Assembly: GCA_963746885.1 (NCBI GenBank)
Contig: CAVVDM010000013.1
Location: 186,001-250,000 of the forward strand
DNA from: DATARH01 sp963746885
GTDB taxonomy: Bacteria; Pseudomonadota; Alphaproteobacteria; ATCC43930; CGMCC-115725
Direction: 5' to 3'
Length of the DNA stretch: 64,000 nt
Shown: positions 9,016 through 18,605 of the stretch, piece after piece
Layout: the number at the start of each line of letters is the position of its first letter
How positions within the stretch are numbered: position 1 is the stretch's first letter
Position numbers and translations under genes: made by a program
The notes under the pieces: model-generated
What the model saw: the letters and a program-made list of their open reading frames with translations, nothing else
Databases searched by the model: none
Told to the model about the DNA's origin: nothing

Positions 9016-10466
9016 CCCACACTGCCTTCGAGGCTGACGGCCAAGAGCTTCTGCGCCTCGACGGCGAACTCCATCGGCAATTCCTTCAACACGTCCTTGC
9101 AGAAGCCGTTGACGATCAGCGACAGCGCGTCCTCGTCCTTGATGCCGCGCTGGCGGCAGTAGAACAGCTGGTCGTCGCTGATCTTCGAGGTCGTCGCCTC
9201 GTGCTCGACCCGGGCCGAGGGGTTGCGCACCTCGATATAGGGCACGGTGTGGGCGCCGCAGCGGTCGCCGATCAGCAGCGAGTCGCATTGCGTGTAGTTG
9301 CGCGCGCCCTCGGCCCGCGGCTGGATGCGCACCAGGCCGCGATAGGTGTTCTGGCCGCGGCCGGCGGAGATGCCCTTCGAGATGATCGTCGACGACGTGT
9401 TCTTGCCGATATGGATCATCTTGGTGCCGGTATCGGCCTGCTGGCGGTTGTTGGTGATCGCCACCGAATAGAACTCGCCGACCGAATCGTCGCCTTCGAG
9501 GATGCAGCTCGGATATTTCCAGGTGATCGCCGAGCCGGTCTCCACCTGGGTCCACGAGATCTTGGCGCGCGCGCCGCGGCAAGCGCCGCGCTTCGTCACG
9601 AAATTATAGATGCCGCCCTTGCCCTCGGCGTCGCCCGGATACCAGTTCTGCACGGTCGAATACTTGATCTGCGCGTCCTCGTGCGCGATCAGCTCGACAA
9701 CCGCGGCGTGCAGCTGATTCTCGTCGCGCTGCGGCGCGGTGCAGCCTTCGAGATAGCTGACATAGGCGCCCTTGTCGGCGATCAGCAAGGTGCGCTCGAA
9801 CTGGCCGCTGTTGCGCGCATTGATGCGGAAATAGGTCGAAAGCTCCATCGGGCAGCGCACGCCGGGCGGGATGTAGGCGAAGGAGCCGTCGCTGAACACG
9901 GCCGAATTGAGCGCCGCAAAGAAATTGTCGCCCTGCGGCACCACCGTGCCGAGATAGCGGCGCACCAGCTCAGGGTGCTCCTTGACCGCCTCGCCGAACG
10001 AGCAGAACACGATGCCGAGTTCGCCCAGCTGCGCCTTGAAGGTCGTCGCCACCGACACGCTGTCGAACACCGCATCGACCGCCACTCCGGCCAGCGCCTC
10101 GCGCTCGCGCAACGGGATGCCGAGCTTTTCGTACATGCTCAACAGCTCGGGATCGACCTCGTCCAGCGATTTCGGGGCGCTGCTCTGCTTCGGCGCCGAA
10201 TAGTAGATCGCGGCCTGGTAGTCGATCGGCGCGACCTTGAGCTTGGCCCAATCGGGCGGCGTCATCTCGCGCCAAGCGCGGAACGCGGCGAGGCGCCAGT
10301 CGAGCAGCCATTCCGGCTCGCCCTTCTTGGCGGAGATGAAGCGCACCGTATCCTCGTTGAGGCCGGGCGGCGCCTCGTCGGCCTCGATATCGGTGACGAA
10401 GCCGTATTTATAGCCCTCTTGCGAAAGCGCGCGGATCGTCGTCTGAGTGTCGGGAGAGGCGCTCAT
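9012..10466 (-). CDS. sufB: SufB subunit of the SufBCD scaffold
   Basis: A 484-residue SufB of normal length: LSQEGYKYGFVTDIEADEAPPGL at the start, SYLEGCTAPQRDENQLHAAVVEL in the beta-helix, HIGKNTSSTIISKGISAGRGQNTYRGLV and the C-terminal HEATTSKISDDQLFYCRQRGI with the conserved Cys used for cluster assembly. First structural gene after the Rrf2 regulator, ten bases downstream of its stop, so likely in the same transcript. Confidence 0.95.
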
Positions 10467-10476
10467 CGGGGGTCCA

Positions 10477-10938
10477 TCAAAGCCTGGTGTCGGCGGCGGC
10501 GGGCTTGGCGAAGGAAGCAGCCGCCGGCGCGAAGGCGAAGGGCAGGATCATGTCGGCGAGCGAGATCGCCGACAGCGCGGCCCCGACCGCCCGGTTGATC
10601 GCGGTCCAGTGCGGCCGGGTCGGGCAATAGGTGGTGCGCTCGCAATCGGTCGAGTGAACCGAGCACTGCGTCATGCCGATGTCGCCGTCGATCGCGGCGA
10701 CGACCTCGGCGACCGAGATCGCGGCGGGTAGGCGCGCCAGGCGGTAGCCGCCAGCGGCGCCGCGCGTCGCCGTCGCCAGCCCGGCATGTGTGAGCGCCTT
10801 CAGCAGCTTCGCAACCGTCGCCGGGGGCAGCCTGGTGGCAGCCGCAACCGCCGCCGCGGTCTCCTGCCGGTCGCCGGCGGCGGCGAGATGGGTTGCGACG
10901 ATGACGCCGTAATCCGCGAGCTTCGACAGGATGATCAT
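10477..10938 (-). CDS. Rrf2-family SUF-system regulator (IscR/SufR-like)
   Basis: A 153-residue Rrf2 protein. The winged helix is MIILSKLADYGVIVATHLAA through GLATATRGAAGGYRLARLPAAISVAEVVAAIDG; the cluster-binding Cys set is in TQCSVHSTDCERTTYC (CX6CX5C spacing), which fits the SUF-associated subfamily. It senses Fe-S sufficiency by binding a cluster and regulates the operon it heads. ATG start at 10938. A 19-bp palindrome just upstream is the likely operator. Symbol left empty because iscR, sufR and rirA naming is not resolvable by eye. Confidence 0.9.
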   Translation of the reverse strand: MIILSKLADYGVIVATHLAAAGDRQETAAAVAAATRLPPATVAKLLKALTHAGLATATRGAAGGYRLARLPAAISVAEVVAAIDGDIGMTQCSVHSTDCERTTYCPTRPHWTAINRAVGAALSAISLADMILPFAFAPAAASFAKPAAADTRL

Positions 10939-10972
10939 CGCAGGGCCACGGCTTCCGAACAATCGCTGCACC

Positions 10973-11027
10973 CCAATTCGGACTGAATTGGTACGCAATA
11001 GATCGTCGCTGCGGCTGTCGCGGTCAA
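10973..11027 (-). promoter_or_regulatory. Candidate suf promoter and Rrf2 operator
   Basis: A perfect inverted repeat, CCAATTC (10973-10979) and GAATTGG (10985-10991) around five bases, lies 35 bases before the regulator's ATG. Upstream on the same strand, TTGACC (11022-11027) and TCTATT (10997-11002), 19 bases apart, could be -35 and -10 boxes, which puts the transcription start on the palindrome. That arrangement suits repression by the Fe-S loaded regulator. The palindrome is seen directly; the promoter boxes and role are inferred. Confidence 0.55.
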
Positions 11028-11092
11028 GGCGAAATCGGCGGGCGTGTGCGTGGCGGCGGATCGTGTGGCATTCCGCCGCAAAACCGCGGCGA

Positions 11093-11461
11093 TCAGCAAC
11101 CCATTTTGCCGAGCGCGGTCTCGATGGCCCTGAACACCTGGCTCGGCACGAAGGGCTTGGCGAGAAAGCCGAGCGGCTGGGCGGTTGCGGCACGCTGCGT
11201 CGTGTCGGCATCGTCGAGCCCCGACAGAAAAATCGCCGGCACGGCAAAATCCCGTCGCAGCTGGCGCGCCAACTCGATGCCGTCAATCGGCCCGCTCAGC
11301 CGGATATCAACAAGCGCCAGCGACGGCCCGGTCTCGGCCGCCAGCGCCAGCGCCTCGGGGCCGGAAGCCGCAATGCCGGCGACGCGATACCCGGACTCGC
11401 CGAGAACCTCCTCGATATAGCTGGCGACAAGCGCCTCGTCCTCGACAATGAGGATGCTCAC
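11093..11461 (-). CDS. Single-domain response regulator (CheY-like)
   Basis: A stand-alone receiver of about 122 residues: VSILIVEDEALVASYIEEVL, phospho-acceptor Asp in LALVDIRLSGPIDGIELA, and the conserved Lys in LGFLAKPFVPSQV. No output domain follows. GTG 11461 is preferred because a GGAAG lies in front and the receiver starts there; a GTG at 11512 would add 17 residues. Such proteins act in phosphorelays or bind partner proteins. It reads away from the two-component operon at 11.6 kb and has no kinase beside it. Confidence 0.8.
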   Translation of the reverse strand: MSILIVEDEALVASYIEEVLGESGYRVAGIAASGPEALALAAETGPSLALVDIRLSGPIDGIELARQLRRDFAVPAIFLSGLDDADTTQRAATAQPLGFLAKPFVPSQVFRAIETALGKMGC

Positions 11462-11640
11462 CGGCTTGCTTCCATCGGGCCGCGCAACCACTTGAAACCC
11501 GTCACCTGTCACCGGCGCGCCCCCGATCGCCGACCGTGAAAAATATGCTCAACTCAAACGCGCGGCGGAAGGGCTGGTTCCATGTGCGACGTGCATTGCT
11601 GCCCCAATCTCGATGACCGAGGCTTAGAAACTCCCTAACG

Positions 11641-12318
11641 ATGAAGCTTCTCGTCATCGAAGATGATCGCGAGACCGCCGCCTACCTGACCAAGGGGCTC
11701 GGCGAAAGCGGCTATGCAGTCGACCATGCGAGCGACGGCCGCGACGGGTTGTTTCTCGCGACTTCCGGCAGCTACGACGCGATCATCCTCGACCGCATGC
11801 TGCCGGGCATGGACGGGCTGGCATTGCTCGGCGCGTTGCGCGGCGCCGAGATCCGCACCCCGGCGCTGATCCTGTCGGCGCTCGGCAGCGTCGACGACCG
11901 GGTCAAGGGTCTGCGCTCTGGCGGCGACGACTATCTGGTCAAGCCGTTTGCGTTCAGTGAGCTGCTGGCACGCATCGAAGTGCTGCTGCGGCGCGGCGGC
12001 GATATGCCGAGCGTCACCCGGTTGCGCGTCGCCGACCTCGAGCTCGACCTGCTGAGCCGCTCGGTCAAGCGCGGCGACAAGCCGATCGACCTGTTGCCCC
12101 GGGAATTTCAGCTGCTCGAATACCTGATGCGCAATGCAGGACATGTCGTGACCCGCACGATGCTGCTGGAAAACGTGTGGGACTATCACTTCGACCCGCA
12201 GACCAACGTCATCGACGTGCATGTCAGCCGGCTGCGACAGAAGATCGACAAGAATTTCGACCGCCCGCTGCTGCACACCGTGCGCGGCGCCGGCTATTGC
12301 CTGCGCGCCGCCGAATGA
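11641..12318 (+). CDS. OmpR-family response regulator
   Basis: A 225-residue regulator: receiver with acidic EDD at 7-9, Asp51 (IILDRMLPGMDG) and Lys101 (DDYLVKPF), then a winged-helix DNA-binding domain (LLPREFQLLEYLMRNAGHVVTRTMLLENVW to VSRLRQKIDKNF and RGAGYCL). The next gene, nine bases on, is a histidine kinase, so they form a cognate pair. Which signal or targets they serve is not visible. Confidence 0.92.
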   Translation: MKLLVIEDDRETAAYLTKGLGESGYAVDHASDGRDGLFLATSGSYDAIILDRMLPGMDGLALLGALRGAEIRTPALILSALGSVDDRVKGLRSGGDDYLVKPFAFSELLARIEVLLRRGGDMPSVTRLRVADLELDLLSRSVKRGDKPIDLLPREFQLLEYLMRNAGHVVTRTMLLENVWDYHFDPQTNVIDVHVSRLRQKIDKNFDRPLLHTVRGAGYCLRAAE

Positions 12319-12327
12319 GTCGCCGGC

Positions 12328-13848
12328 ATGGCTGACAGCGTCGTTCATCCGGCCGAACCGGACGAACGGGCGACGGGGGACCGGCCGGCACCGCCCCCCC
12401 TCGCCGACCGGCTCCGCCTGGAGGCGCCACGCCGGCGAGCGGCGGCATTGTGGCGCGCCGCGCGGCGCCTGGTGCGGACGCATGCCTTCCGCCTGGCCGC
12501 GCTCTATTTTGTCGTGTTCGCGGCTTCGGTGATCGGGGTCCTTTTCTTCGTCTATTGGACGAGCGCCGATTTTGTCGAACGGCAAACCGAGGCGACGCTC
12601 GACGCCGAGGTCACCGGGCTGGCCGAGCAATACGCGCAACGCGGCCTCAGCGGCCTCGTCCAGATCGTCGCGGCGCGCAGCGCCGGCGATCGCGGCGACG
12701 GCATGCTCTATCTCGTCACCAACCGCGACGGCAGGCCGCTCGCCGGCAATATCGGCGGCTGGCCGGTCGGGGTGCCAGTACGCCCGGGGCCACTGTGGTT
12801 CCAGATCGCGGTGCGCGACAAGGGCGTCACCGAGACGCGCCCGGCGCGCGGCGTGCTGTTTGCGATCCCCGACGGCTTTCGCCTGCTCGTCGGGCGCGAC
12901 ATCAGCGACGCAACCGCGTTCCGCAACCGGATCAAGACGACGCTGTCCTGGTCGGGGCTGGTCGCCCTTGGGATCGGCCTCCTCGGCGGCACAGTGATGA
13001 GCCGCAACATGCTGCGCCGGGTCGAGCAGGTGAACCGCACCGCCGAGCGGGTCGTCGCCGGCAATCTGTCGGATCGGGTGCCGCGGCGCGGCACCAACGA
13101 CGAATTCGATCAGCTCGCGGCCAATCTCAACGGCATGCTCGACCAGATCGAGCGGCTGATGACGGCGATGCGCGAGGTCACCGACAACGTCGCACACGAT
13201 CTGAAAACGCCGCTGGCACGGCTGCGGGCGCGGCTCGAATTGTCGCTGCTCGGCCCGGCCGATCCGGTTGCGCAGGCCGAGGCGGTACGCGCCGCAATCG
13301 ACGAAGCCGACCGGCTGCTCGCCACCTTCAACGCCTTGCTCAGCATTGCCGAAGCCGAAGCCGGTTCGGGAAACCGAGCGGGCGAGACGCTCGATCTCGG
13401 CGCGATCGCCCGCGGGGTCGTCGAGCTCTACGAGCCGGTAGCCGAGGAAAAGGACGCCATGCTGCGGCTAGACGGTCCGCCTGGCATATTGATCCGCGGT
13501 GACCGGCATTTGCTGTCGCAGGCCATTGCCAACCTGCTCGACAACGCCCTCAAATACGGGTCTGGCGGAATGATCACGACAACGATTACGCGGCGCGACG
13601 GCCGTGCCGCGATCGAGGTTGCCGATCGCGGGCCGGGCATTCCCGAGCGCGAGCGCGAAAGCGTGTTCGACCGCTTCGTTCGCCTGGAGCCGAGCCGCAG
13701 CACGCCGGGCAACGGACTCGGGCTCAGCCTGGTGCGCGCGGTGGCGCGTCGGCATGACGCGACCGTTACACTCGGCGACAATCGGCCGTTCGGGCACCCC
13801 GGGCTCAAGGTGCGGATCGAATTTCCGGCATGCGACCCGGCGATCTAG
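12328..13848 (+). CDS. Sensor histidine kinase (HAMP, HisKA, HATPase_c)
   Basis: A 506-residue membrane kinase. Two membrane segments (about 54-76 and 208-224) flank a periplasmic domain of ~130 residues; a HAMP linker follows (MLRRVEQVNRTAERVVAGNLSDRVPRRG), then the phospho-accepting His290 in NVAHDLKTPLARL, and the ATP-binding N box (NLLDNALKYG), G1 (DRGPGIPE) and G2 (GNGLGLSL). The first ~50 residues are Pro/Arg-rich and cytoplasmic. Partner of the preceding response regulator. Its stop overlaps the end of the oppositely read gene at 13845. Confidence 0.92.
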   Translation: MADSVVHPAEPDERATGDRPAPPPLADRLRLEAPRRRAAALWRAARRLVRTHAFRLAALYFVVFAASVIGVLFFVYWTSADFVERQTEATLDAEVTGLAEQYAQRGLSGLVQIVAARSAGDRGDGMLYLVTNRDGRPLAGNIGGWPVGVPVRPGPLWFQIAVRDKGVTETRPARGVLFAIPDGFRLLVGRDISDATAFRNRIKTTLSWSGLVALGIGLLGGTVMSRNMLRRVEQVNRTAERVVAGNLSDRVPRRGTNDEFDQLAANLNGMLDQIERLMTAMREVTDNVAHDLKTPLARLRARLELSLLGPADPVAQAEAVRAAIDEADRLLATFNALLSIAEAEAGSGNRAGETLDLGAIARGVVELYEPVAEEKDAMLRLDGPPGILIRGDRHLLSQAIANLLDNALKYGSGGMITTTITRRDGRAAIEVADRGPGIPERERESVFDRFVRLEPSRSTPGNGLGLSLVRAVARRHDATVTLGDNRPFGHPGLKVRIEFPACDPAI

Positions 13849-14060
13849 CAGTCCTCGCGATGTCCAGCGTGCCCGAACCCGTGATCGATCCGCTCGTCAT
13901 CGACCCGGTGGTCATCGATCCGGCGGGCGGTCTCGACCATCAATTCACGAAAGCCCTGGAGGTCGAAGCCGGCGCTGCGCAGCACCGGCGTCATCAGCTC
14001 GTCGGCGAGCAGATCATCGAGGGTCGCCTCATAACGGCAGCATTCGGCGTGTCCAGCCAC
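13845..14060 (-). CDS. Small conserved-looking hypothetical protein
   Basis: A 71-residue protein starting with GTG after a strong ribosome site (GGAGG and GGGAGGGG lie within 20 bases). The core (ECCRYEATLDDLLADELMTPVLRSAGFDLQGFRELMVETARRI) is acidic and helical with two adjacent Cys. The tail is His/Asp-rich and runs into the 3' end of the kinase. I do not recognise a named family, but the ribosome site and residue composition argue for a real gene. Confidence 0.6.
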   Translation of the reverse strand: MAGHAECCRYEATLDDLLADELMTPVLRSAGFDLQGFRELMVETARRIDDHRVDDERIDHGFGHAGHREDC

Positions 14061-14257
14061 AATCCCCTCCCAACCTCCAAAAGCGTAATCAACATTAGCG
14101 AAAAGGATGTCCTCATTGTGACGCAGGTCCGGAATTTTCGCGGCAATTTCTCCACCGACCCGCCAGAGTTTTCGTTTGAGCGGAACCGACCGGACAGGCT
14201 CCGCCTTGACGCGCCCGGACCTCGCATCCGACCTCTAAACGCGCGGCAGAGCGTTAT

Positions 14258-14292
14258 TATTCCCGCCTGGGGCACTATTCCCGCGCGGGAAT
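14258..14292. promoter_or_regulatory. Repeated TATTCCCGC and palindrome before hpnN
   Basis: TATTCCCGC occurs at 14258-14266 and again at 14276-14284; the second copy is part of a perfect 16-base palindrome (ATTCCCGC/GCGGGAAT, 14277-14292) ending 25 bases before the hpnN start. The same TATTCCCGC appears at 24376-24384, just before another gene. It may be a regulator site or part of a promoter; function is inferred only from position. Confidence 0.35.
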
Positions 14293-14317
14293 GCGAAATC
14301 GGCCGGCGAGGAGACGC

Positions 14318-16990
14318 GTGATCGCTTCGCTCGTCGCGCGCATCGTTGGCTTCGCCCATCGCCATGCCGCCATGGTCGCGCTTGCCGGGCTGGTCCTGGC
14401 GCTCTCCACCGGTTTCTATGCAGCGACCCACCTGGCGATCGACACCGATCTCGATCACATGCTGCCCAAAGATGTGGCGTGGCGGCGCGACGAGATCGCG
14501 CTCGACCGGGCGTTTCCGCAGAACAACAATTTGCTGGTGCTGGTTATTGACGCGACCAGCGGCGATCTCGCGGATCGCGCCGCGAGCGCGCTGACCGCCA
14601 GGTTGCGCGCCGAGCCGCAATTGTTTCGCCATGTGCGGCAACCTGACGGCGGGCCGTTTTTCGACCAGAACGGGCTGTTGTTCCTGCCGGTCGCAGACGT
14701 CCAGACGATGTCGGACAAGCTGATCGCGGCACAGCCGCTGATCGGCAGCCTGGCTCACGATCCCAGCCTGCGCGGCTTGTTCGATACGCTGGCCCTGTTT
14801 GTCGGAAACGCCGGCAAGGACCGCGGCGCGATCGCGCGGCTCGACCCGACGTTGGCGGCGATCGCCGACGCCGTCGAGGGCGTGCTGGCCGGGCGCCCGG
14901 AAGCGGTTTCCTGGCAACGCCTGATGACCGGCCGGGCGCCCGAGGCACGCGACCTGCGCCGCTTTGTCCTGACCGTGCCGGTGCTGGATTTCGACGCGCT
15001 CGAACCCGGCGCCCGGGCGCAGGCCGAAATCCGCCGGCTGGCGCACGAATTGGCGCTCGATCCGGCGCACGGGGTGCGGCTGCGCATGACCGGCCCGGTG
15101 GCGCTCGATGACGAGCAGTTCGCGACATTGCGGCAGGGCGCCCTCGAATCGACCATTCTGTCGGTGGTCGCGGTATGCGTGATCCTGTTCGCGGCATTGC
15201 GCTCGGCGAAACTGGTCGGCGCGATCCTCGCGACATTGGCGGCGGGGCTGGTCTTGACCGCGGGCTTTGCGACGCTGGCGATCGGGTCTCTGAACCTGAT
15301 CTCGGTAGCGTTCGGCGTGCTGTTTATCGGCCTGGCGGTCGATTTCAGCATCCAGTTCAGCGTGCGCTACCGCGACCAGCGGCACCGCCTCGGTACCTTG
15401 CCGGCGGCGCTCGACGGCGCGGCACGGTCGATCGGGCCGGCCCTCGGCCTGGCGGCCGGCGCGACCGCGATCGGTTTCCTGTCATTTGTCCCGACCAGCT
15501 ATATCGGGATCCGCGAACTCGGATGGATCGCCGGGTTCGGCATGGTCATCGCAATCGCGCTCAACTTCACGGTGCTGCCGGCCGGCCTGACGCTGCTGCG
15601 CCCGAAGGGCGAGCCCGAGCCGATCGGGTTTCGTCGCGCCGCGCCGCTCGACAGCTTCCTGTTGGAGCGGCGACGCTGGGTGCTCGGGGCCGCAGCCATC
15701 CTGGCGGTCCTCTGCCTCGTGCTATTGCCGCGGGTCAGCTTCGATTTCGACCCGCTCGACCTGAAGAACCCGAAGAGCGAGTCGGTGGCGACCGCACGCG
15801 ACCTGATGAAAGACCCGATGACGACGCCCTATACGGCCGAAATCCTGACGCCGTCGCTGAAAGCGGCCGAAGCCATCGCGGACCGGCTGGCCAAGCTACC
15901 CGAGGTGTCGCAAGCGGTCACCGCGGCAAGCTTCATCCCGGGCGACCAGGAAAAGAAGCTGGCGATCATCAGCGACCTGGCATTGCTGCTCGGCCCGACC
16001 CTGAGCCCGGGCACCACATTGCCGCCACCGAGCGACGCGGACATCGTCAAATCGATCGACGCCTGCCGCGACGCATTGCAGTCCGAGGCCGCGCGCAATG
16101 GGCCGGACAGCCCGGCGACTCGGCTGTCGCGCGCGCTCGCGGCGTCAGCCGCACGCGGCCCGGCGCTCGTCCCGGCGTTGCGGCAGGCCCTCCTCGCCGG
16201 GCTGGAGCAGCGCCTCGCCTCGCTGCGTCACCTGATCGCAGCGAAGCCGGTTACCCTGGCGAGCCTGCCACCGGAATTGCGCGACAGCTGGGTCGCCGCC
16301 GACGGGCGTGCCCGGGTCGAGGTGTTTCCCACAGGCGACGCCCGCGACCCCGCCGTGCTGAGCCGCTTCGTCGCGGCCATCCGCACGATCGCCCCGGATG
16401 CGACCGGCACCCCGGTGACGATCCAGGAGGCCGGCCATCTGATCTCCGGCGCCTTCATCCAGGCCGGGATCATCGCGATCGTCGCGATCACCGCCCTGCT
16501 CGCGGTCGTGCTGCGCCGGCTGCGCGATGTCGTGCTCGTCGTCGTGCCGCTTCTGCTTGCCGCTATGCTGACCCTGGCGGTGACCGTGGTGATCGGCATG
16601 AAGCTCAATTACGCCAACATCATCGCGCTGCCGCTGCTGCTCGGGATCGGCGTCGCCTTCGACATCTATTTCGTGATGAACTGGCGCGCCGGGCAAAGCC
16701 GCCACCTGCAATCGAGCACGGCGCGTGCCGTCGTGTTCAGCGCGCTGACGACGATGTCGGCGTTCGGCAGCCTGGCGCTCTCGAACGATCCCGGCACGGC
16801 GGAAATGGGCGAGCTGCTGGCGATCTCCCTCGCGGCGACGCTGTTCTGCACACTTTTCGTGCTGCCGGCGCTGCTCGGCCCTGCTGCAGCGATGCGCGCG
16901 CTGCCCCGGGGGTCGCAGCCGCAGGGCCAACTCGGGCCGGCACAGCCGGTCAGCGAGACGCCGTCAGATCGCCGTAGCCGAGGAGGCTGA
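14318..16990 (+). CDS. hpnN: HpnN hopanoid transporter (RND superfamily)
   Basis: An RND/MMPL-type transporter of about 890 residues. It shows one N-terminal helix, a large periplasmic loop starting TDLDHMLPKDVAWRRDEIALDRAFPQNNNLLVLVID, a bundle of helices containing VAFGVLFIGLAVDFSIQFSVRYRDQ, then a second copy with DFDPLDLKNPKSES and LLLGIGVAFDIYFVMNWR. These fit HpnN, which moves hopanoids to the outer membrane. GTG 14318 is preferred because GAGGAGAC sits just before it. Its 3' end overlaps hpnK, read in the opposite direction, by 41 bases. Confidence 0.9.
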   Translation: MIASLVARIVGFAHRHAAMVALAGLVLALSTGFYAATHLAIDTDLDHMLPKDVAWRRDEIALDRAFPQNNNLLVLVIDATSGDLADRAASALTARLRAEPQLFRHVRQPDGGPFFDQNGLLFLPVADVQTMSDKLIAAQPLIGSLAHDPSLRGLFDTLALFVGNAGKDRGAIARLDPTLAAIADAVEGVLAGRPEAVSWQRLMTGRAPEARDLRRFVLTVPVLDFDALEPGARAQAEIRRLAHELALDPAHGVRLRMTGPVALDDEQFATLRQGALESTILSVVAVCVILFAALRSAKLVGAILATLAAGLVLTAGFATLAIGSLNLISVAFGVLFIGLAVDFSIQFSVRYRDQRHRLGTLPAALDGAARSIGPALGLAAGATAIGFLSFVPTSYIGIRELGWIAGFGMVIAIALNFTVLPAGLTLLRPKGEPEPIGFRRAAPLDSFLLERRRWVLGAAAILAVLCLVLLPRVSFDFDPLDLKNPKSESVATARDLMKDPMTTPYTAEILTPSLKAAEAIADRLAKLPEVSQAVTAASFIPGDQEKKLAIISDLALLLGPTLSPGTTLPPPSDADIVKSIDACRDALQSEAARNGPDSPATRLSRALAASAARGPALVPALRQALLAGLEQRLASLRHLIAAKPVTLASLPPELRDSWVAADGRARVEVFPTGDARDPAVLSRFVAAIRTIAPDATGTPVTIQEAGHLISGAFIQAGIIAIVAITALLAVVLRRLRDVVLVVVPLLLAAMLTLAVTVVIGMKLNYANIIALPLLLGIGVAFDIYFVMNWRAGQSRHLQSSTARAVVFSALTTMSAFGSLALSNDPGTAEMGELLAISLAATLFCTLFVLPALLGPAAAMRALPRGSQPQGQLGPAQPVSETPSDRRSRGG

Positions 16991-17801
16991 TGTCGAGTTC
17001 GGCGATTTGCTGCCGCACCGCGGGGCTGAGCAGCGCGGCAAGTTCCTCGGCATGGCGATAGCCCGGCATCGCGGCGGCCAGCGCGGCATTGGTCTCGCTC
17101 GCCGGGTGGAAATAGATCTCGCTGACCCCCGGCGGCAGATGCGGCAATAGGCCGAGCACCCGCGCTTCAACCATGGCGCCGCTCCAGGCAATGCCAAAGA
17201 CGTGGTCGTTGGCGGCGAGCCCGGTGCGCTGCAGCCGTCGGCGCAGCGCGGCGACGACCGGCCCATAAGCCGGCGTCCGATAGCGCTCGCCCGGAAAGGC
17301 GCGGCGCAATGCCGCCACTGGCTCGGCCGGCAGGCGGACCGCCCGCATCCCGTAGGTCCGACCGATCTCGACGACCAGCCGGGCCACCGTCGGATGCAGG
17401 TGCATGTGCTGGTGGGCGTTGACATGATCGAGCGCGAGGCCGGTGGCGCGGAACGCTGCGAACTGTGCCTCGATCTCGGCGGCGAGACGGCGCCGCATTC
17501 CCGGCATCAGGAACAGGCGCAGACCGGCGCGCAGCTGGTTGTCGTCGAAATGCCCCTCGTCGTCGACCAGGCCGCGGATTGCGGCGGGCGGCAACACCGC
17601 GCTGCCGTCGGTCAACACGAGGTGCAGCCCGACCCGCAGCCCGGGCAGGCGGCGGGCGCGCGCTACCGCGTCGGCCGCGGCAGGCGCCGCGACCATCAGG
17701 CTGGCGCAGGACAGGATGCCGTCGCGGCAGGCCGTCTCGACCGCCTCGTTAACCGCAACGTCGCGCCCGAAATCATCGGCGCAGACGATCAGCCCGCGCA
17801 T
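16950..17801 (-). CDS. hpnK: HpnK hopanoid-associated YdjC/ChbG-like deacetylase
   Basis: A 283-residue YdjC-fold protein: GLIVCADDFGRDVAVNEAVE with the metal-binding Asp pair, GLHLVLTDGSAV, and DHVNAHQHMHLHPTV with the catalytic His cluster. HpnK is the hopanoid-cluster member of this deacetylase family and acts in modification of extended hopanoids (N-acetylglucosaminyl hopanoid deacetylation is assigned to HpnK). Convergent overlap with hpnN; no other hopanoid gene is in the window. Confidence 0.88.
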   Translation of the reverse strand: MRGLIVCADDFGRDVAVNEAVETACRDGILSCASLMVAAPAAADAVARARRLPGLRVGLHLVLTDGSAVLPPAAIRGLVDDEGHFDDNQLRAGLRLFLMPGMRRRLAAEIEAQFAAFRATGLALDHVNAHQHMHLHPTVARLVVEIGRTYGMRAVRLPAEPVAALRRAFPGERYRTPAYGPVVAALRRRLQRTGLAANDHVFGIAWSGAMVEARVLGLLPHLPPGVSEIYFHPASETNAALAAAMPGYRHAEELAALLSPAVRQQIAELDISLLGYGDLTASR

Positions 17802-17823
17802 CCGCCCGCCGCGCGAGGGTTGC

Positions 17824-18456
17824 TCAGCCGCGCTGGTAGCGGCGGCAGTCGAGGCGCAGATGGTCGCGGAAATGCGGCCGCATGCGCTGCGTCCATGGCG
17901 TATCCGCGGCGCTCCGCCACGCGGCCGATTTCGGCACGTCGGGGTTGGCGAAGTGGTAGAGCGCGACGTAATGCTGGGTCGCGCCGGTGCCGCGATAGCG
18001 CCGCGCGCACAACACGCCCGGCACCGCGCCGAGCGCCGGCAGGTGCTCGGTGTTGTACCACTCCTGGAACTCCGCCTCGTGCTCGGGCACGACGTTCATG
18101 CCGATCAGCAGCAGGGCCGCCGCCTGGCCGACCGGGGCCAACGCGTCGCCCGGGCGAAGCTGCTCGCCTTCGAGGCGCATGATCGACTTGGTGCGGCCCG
18201 TCACCCGCTTGGTCCAGGGCGAGCCGTTGGCGCCGCCGACCGCCATATAGGGCGGGCTATGCAGCACGCCGACATTGTCGAGGTCATAGAGTGCCACCGA
18301 CTGCTTCGGGTTGGCGATGCCGATCCAGCGCTCGGCATTGAGGAAACCCGGCACCGCCAGACGCTCCGGGATGTGCTCGGTATCGTACCAGTCGTGAAAC
18401 TCGTCCTCGGCGACATCGGAGAAATCCATCGCCGCGATCAGGATGCCCTTGGCCAT
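17824..18456 (-). CDS. Dimeric alpha-beta-barrel (EthD-like) hypothetical protein
   Basis: A 210-residue protein made of two similar halves: EDEFHDWYDTEHIPERLAVPGF near the start and EAEFQEWYNTEHLPALGAVPGV in the middle, each followed by an aromatic-rich strand (VALYDLDN, VALYHFANP). WYxTEHxP is characteristic of ferredoxin-like dimeric barrels such as DUF4286/EthD, here duplicated in one chain. ATG 18456 follows a strong AGGGAGGTGG. It stands alone beside hpnK with a 22-base gap. Enzymatic or binding role unknown. Confidence 0.75.
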   Translation of the reverse strand: MAKGILIAAMDFSDVAEDEFHDWYDTEHIPERLAVPGFLNAERWIGIANPKQSVALYDLDNVGVLHSPPYMAVGGANGSPWTKRVTGRTKSIMRLEGEQLRPGDALAPVGQAAALLLIGMNVVPEHEAEFQEWYNTEHLPALGAVPGVLCARRYRGTGATQHYVALYHFANPDVPKSAAWRSAADTPWTQRMRPHFRDHLRLDCRRYQRG

Positions 18457-18605
18457 GATCCACCTCCCTAACCGCCGTGATCGTGGCCCAGTCGCGCCGG
18501 CTTTTCCAGCCCGGCATAAGCCGCCGCACTTCCCATCAACAGGCGGTGCGGGCATGATCGACCGCAAAGGGCGCCAACGCCCGCTCGCTATCCAGGGAGA
18601 ACGGA

